64,000 bases of DNA from Trichosporon coremiiforme (taxonomy: Eukaryota; Basidiomycota; Tremellomycetes; Trichosporonales; Trichosporonaceae). The position numbers and the translations under genes were made by a program. Where the stretch lies: positions 93,128 to 157,127 of the forward strand of contig BCJJ01000002.1 of NCBI GenBank assembly GCA_039545355.1, written 5' to 3'. Position 1 is the stretch's first letter. Each line of letters begins with the position of its first letter. Under the pieces are notes generated by a model, which worked only from the letters and a program-made list of their open reading frames with translations, ran no database searches and had not been told where the DNA came from. This document shows positions 53,001-64,000 of this stretch, in pieces.

Positions 53001-55757
53001 GAGTTGTTGAATGTTGAGCTGACCGAGTTCATCGACGCTGTCCGGCCGTACGAGCGGACAGACGACGGCGCAGCGAGCTCGGCAAGCGATGGAGGCGGCG
53101 TCAGGTCCTCGGCGTCAGAGGCGTTGGGCGGGCTCAGGTTCTGCGTCGACGACCGAACTGTCGACGGCACAGAGGGGACCGAGCGCGCATGCGACTCGGG
53201 TCGGCGCTCGGGCTCGCTGCTCTCCGACTCGTCGAGATACTCGGTCGTATGGCCGTTGGGCTCAAGGGCGAGCTTTTGTTTTCCGAGATGCGGGGAGACG
53301 GACACGGCGCCGACGCTCTCGGCCAGGCTATGGATCGAGTGATTCTGCGCGTGTCCGGTGTGCTGGCGGGATGCGAGTGCACCTGGGGGCGGAACGTAGC
53401 CGCGGGTGTTGGACGTCGGCCGTGGTCGCGACGACTGTTGCGAGTGGTTGGACTGAGCCGAGACCGCGCGGGACAGTTGCTGGCCGCTAGCGGGTACTCG
53501 GGTAGGGCCGTCGTGGCTGGTCCGGCTCAGGGCGACAGGGGAGCTGACGGGCGAAGCGAGCCCCAACGGCGGCGCTGTCGATGACGCGATGGACGAGATC
53601 GAGTTGCCGCCGTTGGCACGCCCGACGGGGCGAGGCTGACCCGGGACGTAACCGCTCGAAGTACCAAGCACAGGGGTCGGGGTAGCACGGACGGGCTGGG
53701 GGCGGTAGGGCTTGAGCACGGGCTGGGGGATGAGGTCCGGGTTGTCGATCTCTGTGCCGACGGACGAGGTCGAGGGCATGGGGTTGTGTGTGTATTGTGA
53801 AGAGTGCGATGATGAAGTTTGATGCGACTGAGATTGAGATTGAGACTGGGAGCCATGGGACGCATGGGACGAATGTGACGAGAGATGGCGCTGGAAGTCG
53901 AGCGTGCGGGGAGATGACGGCAGGGATCCAATTGTAGGAGTGGCATCTCCGTTGCCGTTGCCGTTGCCGTTGCCGCTGGCGTCGTTTGTGATGATGCTCG
54001 CGCGGGTTTCGCTCGTTCCGACACGCGACACGTGGGCGCTCGATGCCGGCGACGCCGTGAACGGGAACACTGACGACGTCGTGGACGCCGTCGAGTTCTG
54101 TCTGTCAAGCATAGCCGGTGGTTGAGACTGTTGCGACTGTTGCGGCTGTTGCGGCAGCTGTGTTTGGGCTGCTTGGGCCGGCGGAGGCTGCACATCTGTG
54201 ACTGGCTGCTGGCCCTGCTGCCCGCGCACGGGGGAGTGGACCCTGTCCCTGTCGTCGTCGTTTTCGTCATCCCCGTCCAAAATCTCCTCGCGCTCATCGT
54301 CATTGTCGTTCAGGTTGACCTCTGTCTGCTCCTCGTCCGACCGCGGCAGCTGCCGTCCGAGATGCGTCTCGATCTCGAGCAGCGCCAGCGACACACGCTT
54401 CATCTGCTGTGGGTTCATGCTCATGAGCACTGACTGGCGCTGCGTCGTGCGCCCCGTCGGCGTGTCGCGCGGCGCCCCCTCGTCGTCAGACTGCGGCACG
54501 GTGCGCATCTCGGGCAGCGGCTGGTCACTCATCGTCGAGATCGGGCTCTTGCTGTGCTCGGAAGCGCGGTCGCCGTTCACGGAGAGTTCCCGGCTCTTGG
54601 CGCTGTAAGGGCTCGCCGACTCGTGGCCGTTCAGGGATGCAGACCCAGCTTGCGGCGAGGCGGTGCCGTTGAACCCGCTGAACATATCGGACAGCGACGT
54701 CGCCTTGGGCATGGAGCTGCCGTTGGACGAGGGATTCGGGCTGACTTCCTCGGGGAGGGCGCGCCCGTTGGCGCGGGGCGACTTGAACGAGTTGGCGTAC
54801 GAGTCCTTCGCGTCGATTGATCCGTTAGCTTTCGCCTTTTGGACTTGACGGAGGTAGTTGTTGTCGCGGAAGCTGGCACTCCCGGTGAAACCGTACGATC
54901 TCGCCTGGACGCGTTCTTTGTGGAACTGCCTCATGCTGTTGTGAGAGTTGGACGAAGGCAGGTGTCCGTGGTTGCTCTCGGGCGGGCTCATGTGCGTGCC
55001 GTCGGATCGGAAAGAGGTGCCAGAGATGGACGAGACCATGCCACCAGCGCGCGCCGTGTGCGTCGACGCCCAGTCATGCGAGTCGAACGAGGGCGGGTTC
55101 CCGTCCCAGTCCGTGTATCCGGTGAATCCCGTCGAAACAGATGCGGTCGAGCTGTTGCGGTTCACGATGCTGGCGTACGGAAGGTCGTTGCGGCTTTCCG
55201 TCTTCTCCTTGTCGGCCTTGTCCTTCTCAGCCTTCTCGGCGGCGGCGGCAGCAGCCTTGTCATGCTCCTCCTGGCGACCGCGGAGCTCGGCGAGGACGAG
55301 CTCCTCCTCCTCTTCGGTCAGCGCCGGGCCCTGGCCACGCGCCCGCTGCTGGGCGAGGAGGTCGCGCACCGAGGTCTCGTCGACGGCCGACATGCCGGGG
55401 AGCAGGAGAGAGAAGCGCTCCGACAATCTGCGGCATCAGGGCTGTGCTCAATGTGAAGATGGCGGGTGTGTTACGTTGGTCCGGCGGCTCGCGTGGCCAG
55501 GCGAAGCCTAGTTCATGCGCGTCGAAGCTCAAGAGTTGACTTACCCAGGGAGGATGAGCGAGTTGCGTATGTCGACATTGAGGCTCGGGGGGACCTTTGG
55601 CAGCGGGGCGGGCTTGCGCCTGTCCTTGTCCGCCTTCTTCGCGATGCGCTTACTGAAGCACGTCAGAAACCAGAACAGGATGGGCAACAGGTTTGCTAGG
55701 AGCAGAGCTCGTGAAGAGCAATGAGCAATGAGCAACGTACCGAAAGAGCTTGTCCAT
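50057..55757 (-). CDS. Large Ser-rich, mostly disordered protein of unknown function
   Basis: Exons 55757-55741, 55652-55545 and 55427-50057 give 1831 residues. The tiny first exon (MDKLF plus two bases) joins to restore CGT-AAG in frame, so the N-terminus is MDKLFRKRIAKKADKDRRKP, strongly basic. Next come a short ordered block (LNVDIRNSLILPGLSERFSL, LLPG) and an acidic-alanine helix (TEEEEELVLAELRGRQEEHD, then poly-Ala/Lys). The rest is Ser/Pro/Gln-rich low complexity, including a (GN) run and two or three tandem DSQYRPSMDSYR units near residue 1480. One further ordered block near residue 1640-1655 reads DGRVIWNVVNALRN. I do not recognise a catalytic domain. Placement of ordered blocks at both ends suggests a scaffold, but this is a guess. 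Confidence 0.75.
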
Positions 55758-58220
55758 CCTCGGCACCCCCGGATGGGACTAGACTCGCGTAGGTGGTGCC
55801 GGGGGGACGGAGGGGACGGATGGACGGACGGGAGGGGGCGCGGTGTTCTCGACTTTGGGGGGGGGAGGGGGGGAGGGCAGGGGCGCAGGGGGGAGAGAAG
55901 GATCGGGGTGGGTGTTGGAGAGTGTGTCGGATGGGGGGTGTGCAAGAGAGTGTTGGAGGTGGGTGGAGGGGGTGTGTGCAAGAAAAGATTGTGTGATGTA
56001 AAGGCTGGTTCGTGGACGAGGAGGTAAGATGTCGATCGAGAGTATAGTAGCGTGGTAGCAAGCGAGCAAGGGTAGAGGGAAGGCCAAGGTGGTGGTGGTC
56101 AAGGGACGACACTAGTGAGTCAATGGGCTATTAATCGACATGACATTACTGGGCGCCCGCCAGGGAGAGTCAGAGTCAGAGTGGAGGCTTCCTTGGTCGC
56201 TGGATCGGTCGATGGTGCAGTCGTCTCCGAGCCGTCCAAAGGGGGGAGAGAAGGGTGAGAGGGATGCATGGCGCCGAGCACTCTAACAAGTCTACTTTAC
56301 TTTCGAGGGTGAGCGAGCATTGTGCTCTGCTCACTCCTCACTCCAGAGCACGGTCGATGGGTTCTAGTCGTCTACCCTTGGCCACTTTTCCCTGCGCCAT
56401 GGCCCCTTACCCCTTGGTCTTCTGTCCCGCGCTCATTTACGCACGCTCAAACAACCCTCTCGGTCCACGCCCCTAAAGCATTGCCGGCACCTCTCGTCCA
56501 GGCATCCATGTTTTCTCATGTCGCACAGTTGGTTCGCCTTCGGTCGTGTTCAATTCTGGCCAGTCTCGAGATCCTTCAGATCAGAGATCAAGCTTGGTGA
56601 GAAGCTGCGTTCGCAGGCAATGAGGTCAGATGTCTTGGTGCACGCGTCGTTCCCACCCTCACCCCTCCATTGCATAGCCCTGAGCCTTGAATGGGCATTC
56701 CTTGGTGATCGTGCTGCCCGGAGTTGGTAGCTGGGGAAAGAAATGACCCCCTAGGCACCAGCAATTCAGCTCGCGTGTTGTTTTCATGTGTTCAGCTCCC
56801 CAGGCTGGGAACTTTGCTAAGCTTTTGTTTGCGCGAAACGTGTTGTTTGCAGACCCTACGTCAAGAGTATGAGGGGAAGCAGGCAGCGGATAGAGCGTGG
56901 GATAGAGCGTGGGGTGGACATGCGGTGCTCGTTTACGATGAGATTGCGCTTCGGCGCATCCCACCACGATGAAAGGTCGTGAGCACCCCGAAATGCGTTC
57001 CGCGACCTGGCGCGAACCCGTTGCTGCGTTCCAGTCGAGTGTAATCGCCGAGCTGCTGCCGTCGGTCAGTCGTGGAAAAGCAGCTGACCGAGAGAAGACG
57101 AGACGTACGCAAGCCACTCTCCAGACGTGCCCTCTTGTGCCGGGTGTGCCTTCCTCGTGCACGACGACTGACACCTTTCGCATCTGTTGCAGGATGATGC
57201 GCACCCGGACTCGTTGCGACCCGTTTCAGACCGATCTGTCACGTCTGCGACACCACCGAAGACAGACTGCGACGCGGAACACGACACCGAGCTTGTCGAG
57301 TGTGCCGGGGCCTGCTGGAGTGTCGATCTCTGCCGAGCCTGTTGCAGAGCTTGTCTGCGATCTGGGAAGGCAGAACTGCTGCCATGCTGCCTGCTTCTCA
57401 CAGCTGGACGGGCGAAGTGTATAGGGTTCCTCGGGCCAGATGGAAGGACCGGCACCCCAGAAGCCAACGCTGGCCCAGCCGCAGTCCTACTTGCAGTATC
57501 TGACTCGCCACACGCTGTTCTGACAGACAGCACAAGAACTGCGATGATTCGTATTCGACGTCAGCTTACGCCCAGGACCACAAGTTCCAGGCCATCCCTG
57601 GAAGTGGTATCGACACGCGCGACAGAGTTACCGGCGGATAAGGAGGGTACCAGGGCTCGGCCCAGGACAGCGTTTCGCATGTTTCGTGTCAGACCCAAAC
57701 GGCAGTAGCTGTCCCTGGCATCCCACTTCCATCCAGCCAGACCTGTTATATCGGTCGTTGCTGACACGCTCTGACACGTCTGAACACGCCTTGACGCGTC
57801 GAGTCCTCATCAGCAGCGGAACGATCCTGCGAACCTTAACGGAAACACGAGCCTTGTCCTGCAGTCCAGACCCTCGATTACGATTCTGGAACAGGTGCTG
57901 CTGCCACCCGACACTCAGCACAGGGGGTAGATTGGTACAAGGTGGTATCACATGCTAGGTATTCTATAGATGTCTGCGCCGCTTCTGGCTCGTGCGCACC
58001 TGCGACTTCTATCATTTGCAGATCCAAGTTTGATCTCCCTCCCAGCCTTCGCATTATGGAGAGTTTCGGCCCAGGCCCAACATGTCGGACGGCGTACTGA
58101 AACGCTGGTCGAGGAGGGCGCCAAGCCATCTTCTGCCGGCGTGACATGTCGATCCCTCGTGCTCTCTCCTGCCGTCCTTTTTCCCGTGAGGTCGGCGCCT
58201 TAGGACCATGACGACGGCGC
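55758..58220. other. 2.5-kb spacer with G-rich tract
   Basis: Holds the promoter of the minus-strand 1831-residue gene and the 3' flank of RRP45. Overlapping frames on both strands around 57066-57708 lack motifs and are not called. A G-rich tract at 55857-55883 (runs of 7-9 G) lies about 100 bp upstream of the start at 55757. Confidence 0.45.
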
Positions 58221-59302
58221 TCATCGCACCTCGACGACCCTCTGCGCCGCATCCTTGACCAACGCGTCCTCGATCTGCTTCACGCTCTCCCTGACGCGCT
58301 CGACGCCGACGCGGACCACGGCCATGACGTCGTCGACAGACAGAGCACTGCCGCCCGCCTTGGACAGGACGCAGAGCTCACGCTGCGCGTTCAGTGTCAC
58401 CGTCATCGTGCCGCTGGCGAGCGTCTCCTCGAGATGCGTCGGGTCCAGGATCGGCTGGAGATCCTCGAAGTACGCGAACGTCAGGCAGAGGGGGTTGTGG
58501 TGGATCGCGAGGGGGAGGGGGGCGCGCTCGTCAGGCGAGTGCTGGGAATTAGCTTGTGTACGGGTGGAATACAGCTGGGGGGGNNNNNNNNNNNNNNNNN
58601 NNNNNNNNNNNNNNNNNNNNNNNNNNNNNNNNNNNNNNNNNNNNNNNNNNNNNNNNNNNNNNNTACGCACGACAATGACTTCGTCCCCGTGCACCTCAAC
58701 TTCGGGCTTGCGGAAGTGCTTCAGCGCCGTCATGGCCGCGATCGACGCGCAGTCGAGCAGGTTGCCCTCGTCTGAGAGGAAGTGCAGCGTAAGCCGCAGG
58801 TGCCAGACCTGTCGTCAGCTCCCAGCCTGTCGTGCTAGCTCACCTTCTCGCCCGCGACAATGCAGAGTGCCTCGCGGTCCACCGCCTCCGTCCGTCGAAT
58901 GCTCTTCTCAAGCAACCGCGTGATCATGACCTCGTCCTCGGAAGCGCTGTCGTCAGCTCCAAGTGATGATCTAAACTCACCGGCCCGCCTCGAAGGCGCT
59001 GCTCGCCATAGGGCTAATCTCGCTCGTAATGAGCAGGAAGCCCTCGTACGGCCTGTCGTCGCGCGGCTTCACAATAGTCGCCGTCACGGTCGCCATGACT
59101 CTATTATTGTCAGCTTGGACAGGCTGTAGCCAGCTCACGCAGTCTTCCCCATGCGGCACTCGACGGAGCCAAGCTCGGCGCCAAAGCTGAGCTCGAACGG
59201 GCGTTGCTCGAGCGGCAGGCGGCCGTCGAGCCGCTTACCCTGCTCCAGCGCCTGCACCAGAAACTCCCTCTGTACTGTTGGCGGCTCGATTTCTCTCGGC
59301 AT
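58221..59302 (-). CDS. RRP45: Exosome subunit Rrp45 (RNase PH-like)
   Basis: Ring subunit of the RNA exosome, which processes and degrades nuclear and cytoplasmic RNA. Exons 59302-59139, 59100-58981, 58946-58844, 58808-58671 and 58541-58221 give 281 residues. Typical Rrp45 landmarks: QREFLVQALEQGKRLDGRLP, FGAELGSVECRMGKT, FEAGR, LLEKSIRRTEAVDREALCI, LRLTLHFLSDEGNLLDCA and VHSPDERAPLPLAIHHNPLC. The last is restored only by splicing across the assembly gap, so all 80 Ns lie within intron 4 and the coding sequence appears complete. The family has lost RNase PH catalytic residues. The start chosen is the ATG of MPREIEPP, matching family length at the N-terminus. Confidence 0.92.
58584..58663. other. 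Assembly gap (80 N) inside an RRP45 intron
   Basis: N run bounded on the left by a G-run (the RRP45 intron's pyrimidine tract on the minus strand) and on the right by the GTGCGT donor at 58670. It does not interrupt codons. Confidence 0.99.
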
Positions 59303-59500
59303 GTTAGCTGCTGATTGGAGTGTGTATGTCGGCTGCCTGTCGATCACATCAACTTTTGGTGAGTGACGAAATGGAAGTCTTCATGTCGACCACGTGTATT
59401 TGCATCCGCACTTCTGCTCGAGACCTTGTTGACCGACTGTTGACCTACAACCATCACTCGCATCGGCATCCACTCCTTCCCCGCTAGTCCAACGGCAACG
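59303..59500. promoter_or_regulatory. Short bidirectional promoter, RRP45 / SWC4
   Basis: Only 198 bp separate the start codons of two divergent essential-type genes, so both promoters and leaders must lie here. No TATA box is evident. A CACGTG core occurs near 59392. Confidence 0.5.
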
Positions 59501-61039
59501 ATGACGTCTCAGGACGTTCGCTCGATCCTGAACCTCCCGCAAGCGGGCCCGTCTTCCGCACCGGCCCCGAAGAAGCTCGCCAAGGTCGCGCGGAAACCGG
59601 ACGGCATCTCTCGAGAACTCTACGCCCTCATCGGCGACAATGCCCCCTCCCTCGCGGAGGTGCAGGCATCCACGGCCGCGGTGCGATACCGCGACCGGCC
59701 AAAGCTGAAGGGGAAAAAGGTGAAATGGTCAGTTGGCCTTGCCTGCACTCAACTGACAGAACAGGGAGTGGACCGAGTTCACGCCGCTGGCGCGCGAGGG
59801 CGAGCAGGGCGCACCCCGCCTCGGACACTGGGTGCGCGTGACTGATGACGAGCCGCATGCCCGCGTAGACTACTTTGGAGCATTCAACCTCCACGGCCCC
59901 TCGGTTATGGAGTACTCGCAGTACGAGTACGACCAGCACCTCGTCGACCCCAACTGGTCCGCGGATGAGACGCGGTATCTCTTCGACCTGCTGAGGCAGT
60001 ATGACCTTCGCTTTGTCGTTGCTGGGGACAGATACGAGTACCGTGGACCAAGGAGGCAGGACCCAGTCAAGAAGAGGAGCATCGAGGTGGGTTTGCAGGA
60101 GATGAGCTGCCTAACCCAGCAGGAGATGAAGGACCGGTACTACACGATCTGCAGGAGGCTGGTGCGGACACGAACGGCGTCCGACCCAGCAGTGCAGCAG
60201 CAACAGATTGCGCAGTACTCGTTTGATAAAGGTGGGTTATGCTATTCCTTAGTGCGCTAACCCTCAGCGCGAGAGATCAAGCGGAAGCAGTACGCCTCGG
60301 AGCTGTTCCACTTGACGACGGCCGAGATCGCAGAGGAGGAGGCGCTGTACCTCGAGGTGAAGCGGATGGAGCAGAACGAGCGCCGTTACCGTGCGGACCG
60401 CGACGACCTCATGCGCTCAATCATTGGTCTCGACAGCGGTCTCGTCAGTCTCGACCAGGCGAACCGCGAGGGAGTGCCAGGACTCGACCCGAAGGTGAGT
60501 TACTTGCTTGACGCGAAACTAACTCTGCTCAGAGCAAGAAGAAGCGCCGTCCGGACGACGAGACGCCGTCTCGTCCCGCGAGCCCGGGCCCGCCGGCGAA
60601 GAAGCCGCGCGACCAGGCGGCGTGGGACGCCCAGCAGTGTATCTACCGCCTTCCTCCGCCGACAGTGGCGGCCAACTCGTCGCACCTCGCGAGCAAGCAT
60701 CCCGTACACCAGCCTGTGCACCTGCGCAGTACGAAGATGCCGATGCCAAAGGCGAACAGCGCGATCCGCATCACGGAGCTGCTCGGCGAGATGGGCCTAA
60801 GCACACACCGCCTCGTCATGCCGACACGCACGAACCTGGAGGCGTACGACGGCGTGCTTGGCGCGGCTGCCAGCCTCATAGACATGAAGCGCCAGGTCGA
60901 CCGCGTCGAGCAGGAGATCCGCACGCTGAAGGCGCAGAAGGAGGGCTTCATCCCGCCCGTCGAGCAGAGCCGGAAACGCTCAGAAAGCGTGCTGTCCACG
61001 GATACATCGGGAACGGGTACGAGGAGGAGCAGAGCGTAA
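59501..61039 (+). CDS. SWC4: SWR1/NuA4 subunit Swc4 (DMAP1)
   Basis: Chromatin factor shared by the SWR1 H2A.Z-exchange and NuA4 acetyltransferase complexes. Exons 59501-59727, 59765-60086, 60120-60231, 60268-60494 and 60533-61039 give 464 residues. Family signatures: KPDGISRELYALIGDNAPSL, KLKGKKVKW, and the SANT-like WSADETRYLFDLLRQYDLRF with VVAGDRYEY. Next comes EMKDRYYTICRRL, AREIKRKQYASELFHLTTAE and a C-terminal DMAP1 helix region with RLVMPTRTNL. The intron at 60087-60119 is only 33 nt. The length fits fungal Swc4. Confidence 0.92.
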
Positions 61040-61365
61040 GCTGCGTTGCGGTAGCGCTTGTGGTCGTTCAGTTGTAGCATGCATCTGTGTTCCTATTGTT
61101 GCGCATGGAGCTCCACAAGTGAGCATTAGAATTGGCCCATCATGCCTGGATTAGGATTGCAGTTTCGGTGCACAGCCGCATTAGAAAATGCATTAGAAAC
61201 CCCACGTGGAGTCGACTAACTCCGAAACCCCGGACGCGTGGCTTCCTACCACGAGTTCAAGATCGCTTTTTGTTCTCGATCAGCAACGACAGCGAGGGCC
61301 GTCTCACGAGCACCATCGCCCCCTTCACCACCGTCACCCACCCCCAAAAGACGTCTACCGCCACC
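61040..61365. other. Spacer and leader upstream of eIF3h
   Basis: No gene. The last 60 bp are C/A-rich (CACCCACCCCC) and end in GCCACCATG, a strong start context. Confidence 0.5.
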
Positions 61366-62823
61366 ATGACGTCCATGGCCGCCGCTATCGCGGCCTCGCT
61401 GCCCGCCCAGGCCACCCCCGAGCCCGCCCCCGCCCCCGCCCCCGCCAAGGTCCCGGCCCGCATGGAGGGATTCCTCGACGTTGAGGCGTCCCGGGACGTC
61501 GAGAGCGTCAAGCTCAACTCTCTCGTGAGTTGAGGCATCGGCTCAACGTGCAGGAACAAAGGACAGGATATGACGTGACGGGCGCACAAGAGACTGCGTT
61601 GGAGAGAAAGCGCGCGCGTTCAACCGGCGGACATGTGCGCGCAAGCGGACGTCATATATCTGGTCTGTCGCGCGCAGTGTAATTTGGTCGCGATTCTGTC
61701 CTGTCTCCTGGTTCCTGGTTGATTGAGCTGTAAGAGGGTTGGTCCTTAGCTAATATCCAGGTCCTCCTCAAGATCATGAAGCACAGCACCGACTCTCTCC
61801 CCGCTCCCCCTCCCAACACCTTCCAGCAGGACCGCAACCTGCCCCCCACGACGAACCTCTCGTCGCACCCGGACGCTCTCGGCGTTCTCCTCGGTCTCGA
61901 CCTCGACGGTGTCATGGAGGTTGAGGACAGCTTCACCCTCCCCGCTGGCGAGTCGAGCTTTGGACGTAAGTATTGATCATTTGGGTGGCAACGGCCGCGC
62001 CTAGCTATTTCTCGGCGACACTTAGCTGATAACAGCCAACTCGTACTCGACCCGCCTCCTGAACCACCTCGCCGAGGTTCAGACCCCCGACTCGCCGGTC
62101 GGTGTTTACCTGTCGACGCACAACGGTGGCTTCGTCACCCGCGGGGCCGTCGACCTGCTCGTTGCTGTTGAGAAGGCCGCTGGACGCGGCAAGGCGATCC
62201 TCCTTATCCACGACGCTGGCAAGGCGGCCACGTCCGGTGACCTCTCGCTCAAGGCTTTCCGGCTGTCTGACGGTGCGCGCGAGGCCGCGAAGGCGGGCAA
62301 GTGGGACTCGTCTGCCCTGATGGAGAACAAGCTCACTGCCGCCACTATGCTCACGAGCCTTCCCCTCGAGGTTGCCTCTACCCCGCTCGTCCAGGCCTTC
62401 CTCGCCACCCTCACGACGCCGGCCGAGCAGCCGAAGCCCTCTCTCTCCGGCGCCCAGGTCCCGCTCCCGCCTGCGTTCCAGCCGCTCGTCAACCCCCTCC
62501 CCCACAGCCTTCCCGAGTACCTCTCGAACACTCTCGACGCGATCACGCTGCACAACCACGAGGCGAACAACCTGTCGTTCATGCAGCGCCAAATTGCCCG
62601 TGAGAAGGCCAACCACGAGCGCACCATCAAGGAGCGCGAGGACGAGAACGCCCGCAGGCGCAAGCTCGGCCAGCCCGAGCTCCCCATCATCTCGTCCGAG
62701 CTCCGCGGAGGAACCAAGGAGCCCTCCAGGCTCGAGATGCTCTGCCTCCAGGGCCAGCTCGACGGACTCACCAAGAGCATGGGCGCGGAGGCCGGCAAGG
62801 GCCTCGTCAGGTGTTACCTTTAG
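61366..62823 (+). CDS. EIF3H: Translation initiation factor eIF3 subunit h
   Basis: MPN-domain subunit of the eIF3 scaffold on the 40S ribosome. Exons 61366-61524, 61761-61965 and 62036-62823 give 383 residues. An Ala/Pro-rich head is followed by the MPN start VESVKLNSLVLLKIMKHS, then GVLLGLDLDGVMEVEDSF and VGVYLSTHNGGFV. The JAMM zinc motif is not apparent, as usual for eIF3h, so no isopeptidase activity is expected. The C-terminal helices (PLVNPLPHSLPEYLSNTLDA, then the basic coiled coil REKANHERTIKEREDENARR) are also typical. Intron 1 is 236 nt, long for this window. It converges on UTP23, with 187 bp between stop codons. Confidence 0.9.
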
Positions 62824-63010
62824 TTTAGCTATAGATGGATTGTGTATTAGCCGCGCCAAGCGCGCCGAACGGCCGGCGGTCGTGAGCAAGAGTGGTTGAA
62901 TGTACACGGCAGCCAGTTAGATACTGACAGAAGAGAAGGGGAGAGATAGTCAGTGGCGGCAAGTGAGTGGAGAGCGCCGCGCGATCAAAACATAATACAT
63001 GAGTCTAAGT

Positions 63011-64000
63011 CTAGTCCGAGTCGTCGTCGCTGTCTCCACCGGCAGGCGCATCGCGCGCGGCCCGCTCCTCAAGCGCCTTGATACGCTTCTCTTCTCCCTC
63101 AGCCCGAATCTCGCTGATAGCCTCCGCAACGGCGCCCTTTCCGCGTCCGCGTTTCCTCTTCTTCTTCCGTCTTCCTCCGTCCTCTTCTCCTCCCTCCTCA
63201 CCCTCCTTCTCGCCCTCGGTCTGCTCCTCGACCTCGACCTCGACCTTTCTCTTCTTCTTCTTCATGCTCAACGGGTTGGGCGCCTTCGGGCCCTGCTTTC
63301 TTGATCGCGTCGCGGCAGCCTCAGCCGTGGTAGAGGCGGAGGGAGCGCCCTTGACGTTGTCGCCGTCCACGACGCCGTCGAGCAGCTCCGCACCCGCCTT
63401 GCGCTTCTCCTCCTCCTGCGCGAGCTTGGCGCGGACGGTGGCTTGACTCGGGGGAGAGAGCACGAGCACGCCGGTGCTGTTGTAGTGCACGATCGGAAGG
63501 CCGGGGACGCGCGACATCGAGCCCAGGAACTTCTGCGACGCCGTGCAGAGCACGTAGCGGTGCTTGTTCGTCTCGCCTGGAGGTCAGCTGGAGCTCCCGA
63601 CGGTCACCTTTGCAGCTATTGCGCCCTTTCCATGCCCGGGTGGAAACAAGGAAAGCGGCAACAGCATACGCAGCTCGCAGCTTCACTGCTCACTGCTCGA
63701 ATGACTTACCAACAACCTCCTTAATGCACTGTGTCGGGTCGATCGCCTCGCGGTGGTTGCACTTGCGACGCTCGGCCGTCTTGGCCAGGTTCACGACGTG
63801 CTGGTACTCCTTGCCGAGCTTGTACAGCGCCTCCATGCAGCACTGGGTGATCATGAACTTGGTGTCCTTCGTGTCGCCGCCGGAGAGACCGAGCACCTTG
63901 CGCACGACGGCGAGCGTGTCGATGTCCTTCTGCTTGGCCGACTCGAGCAGGAAGCCGTCCGACAGCAGAACCTGGTAGGGGAGTCGGAATCCGAAAGTCG
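63011..64000 (-). CDS. UTP23: rRNA-processing protein Utp23 (5' part beyond window)
   Basis: Nucleolar small-subunit processome factor with a degenerate PIN domain, needed for 18S rRNA maturation. Exons 64000-63711 (open at the 5' end) and 63576-63011; the intron is 134 nt. The frame reads PYQVLLSDGFLLESAKQKDI, DTKFMITQCCMEALYKLGKE, the Cys/His zinc-binding stretch AERRKCNHREAIDPTQCI, then NKHRYVLCTASQKFLGSMSR, VPGLPIVHYN and LSPPSQAT. The C-terminus is highly basic (KKKKRK and RRKKKRKRGRGKG), fitting nucleolar RNA binding. About the first 30-40 residues are missing at the window edge. Confidence 0.92.

Noticed and set aside
55541..55740. Hydrophobic N-terminal segment (ANLLPILFWFLTCF) for the 1831-residue protein
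   Set aside because: It lies in the first intron; the in-frame join MDKLF-RKRIAKK skips it, and no ATG precedes it in frame.
57066..57708. Overlapping frames of 155 and 173 codons on opposite strands
   Set aside because: Both lack recognisable motifs and no splice extension improves either.

Overview
The window is nuclear DNA of a basidiomycete yeast, most likely a tremellomycete and possibly Trichosporonales. The evidence is GC-rich sequence, genes cut by many very small GT-AG introns (often 30-50 nt, with a CTRAY branch site just before CAG), introns in every tRNA gene, and proteins such as Rac1, Swc4 and a DH-BAR exchange factor. All coordinates are hand-read from the sequence; exon joins were chosen so that reading frame and family motifs stay continuous.

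Bases 1-12,400 are unusual. After the 3' end of an aldehyde dehydrogenase come thirteen tRNA genes: five Leu, three Ile, two Tyr, and one each of Phe, Glu and Pro. All carry an intron next to the anticodon. Between 1,990 and about 7,730 lies a degenerate tandem array with no credible protein. Its units (about 215 bp where they are best preserved) each carry a pair of about 37-nt intron-like segments, and two tRNA-Leu genes sit inside it on the opposite strand. Three related solo LTRs lie 53-67 bp upstream of tRNA-Phe, tRNA-Ile and tRNA-Tyr. One of them has a perfect 6-bp target duplication. This looks like a tRNA-targeting retrotransposon family.

Bases 12,800-24,300 hold a small BTB/POZ-like family (one intact gene, two remnants), a membrane-anchored pepsin-like protein lacking a catalytic Asp, RAC1, a DUF1279/FAM210-type membrane protein interrupted by an in-frame TAG, and a secreted GMC oxidoreductase. 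Bases 24,300-28,700 are nearly gene-free, with one coding-like remnant.

Bases 28,700-64,000 are dense housekeeping sequence. In order: a vacuolar-type amino acid transporter, an NDUFAF6-like complex I assembly factor, a broken thioesterase-like gene, a fusion of an Apd1/Aim32-type Fe-S domain with an adrenodoxin-type ferredoxin, RPB4, a 2085-aa DH-BAR Rho exchange factor, lipin (PAH1), an unrecognised 1831-aa disordered protein, RRP45, SWC4, eIF3h, and the 3' part of UTP23 running off the window. Assembly gaps lie at 38,124-38,223 and 58,584-58,663.

The genes do not form one pathway. RAC1 and the DH-BAR protein could both act in Rho-type signalling, and RRP45 and UTP23 both serve RNA processing, but they sit far apart and nothing shows co-regulation. 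The most notable items are the intron-pair array, the tRNA-linked solo LTRs, the pseudoprotease and the Fe-S fusion.
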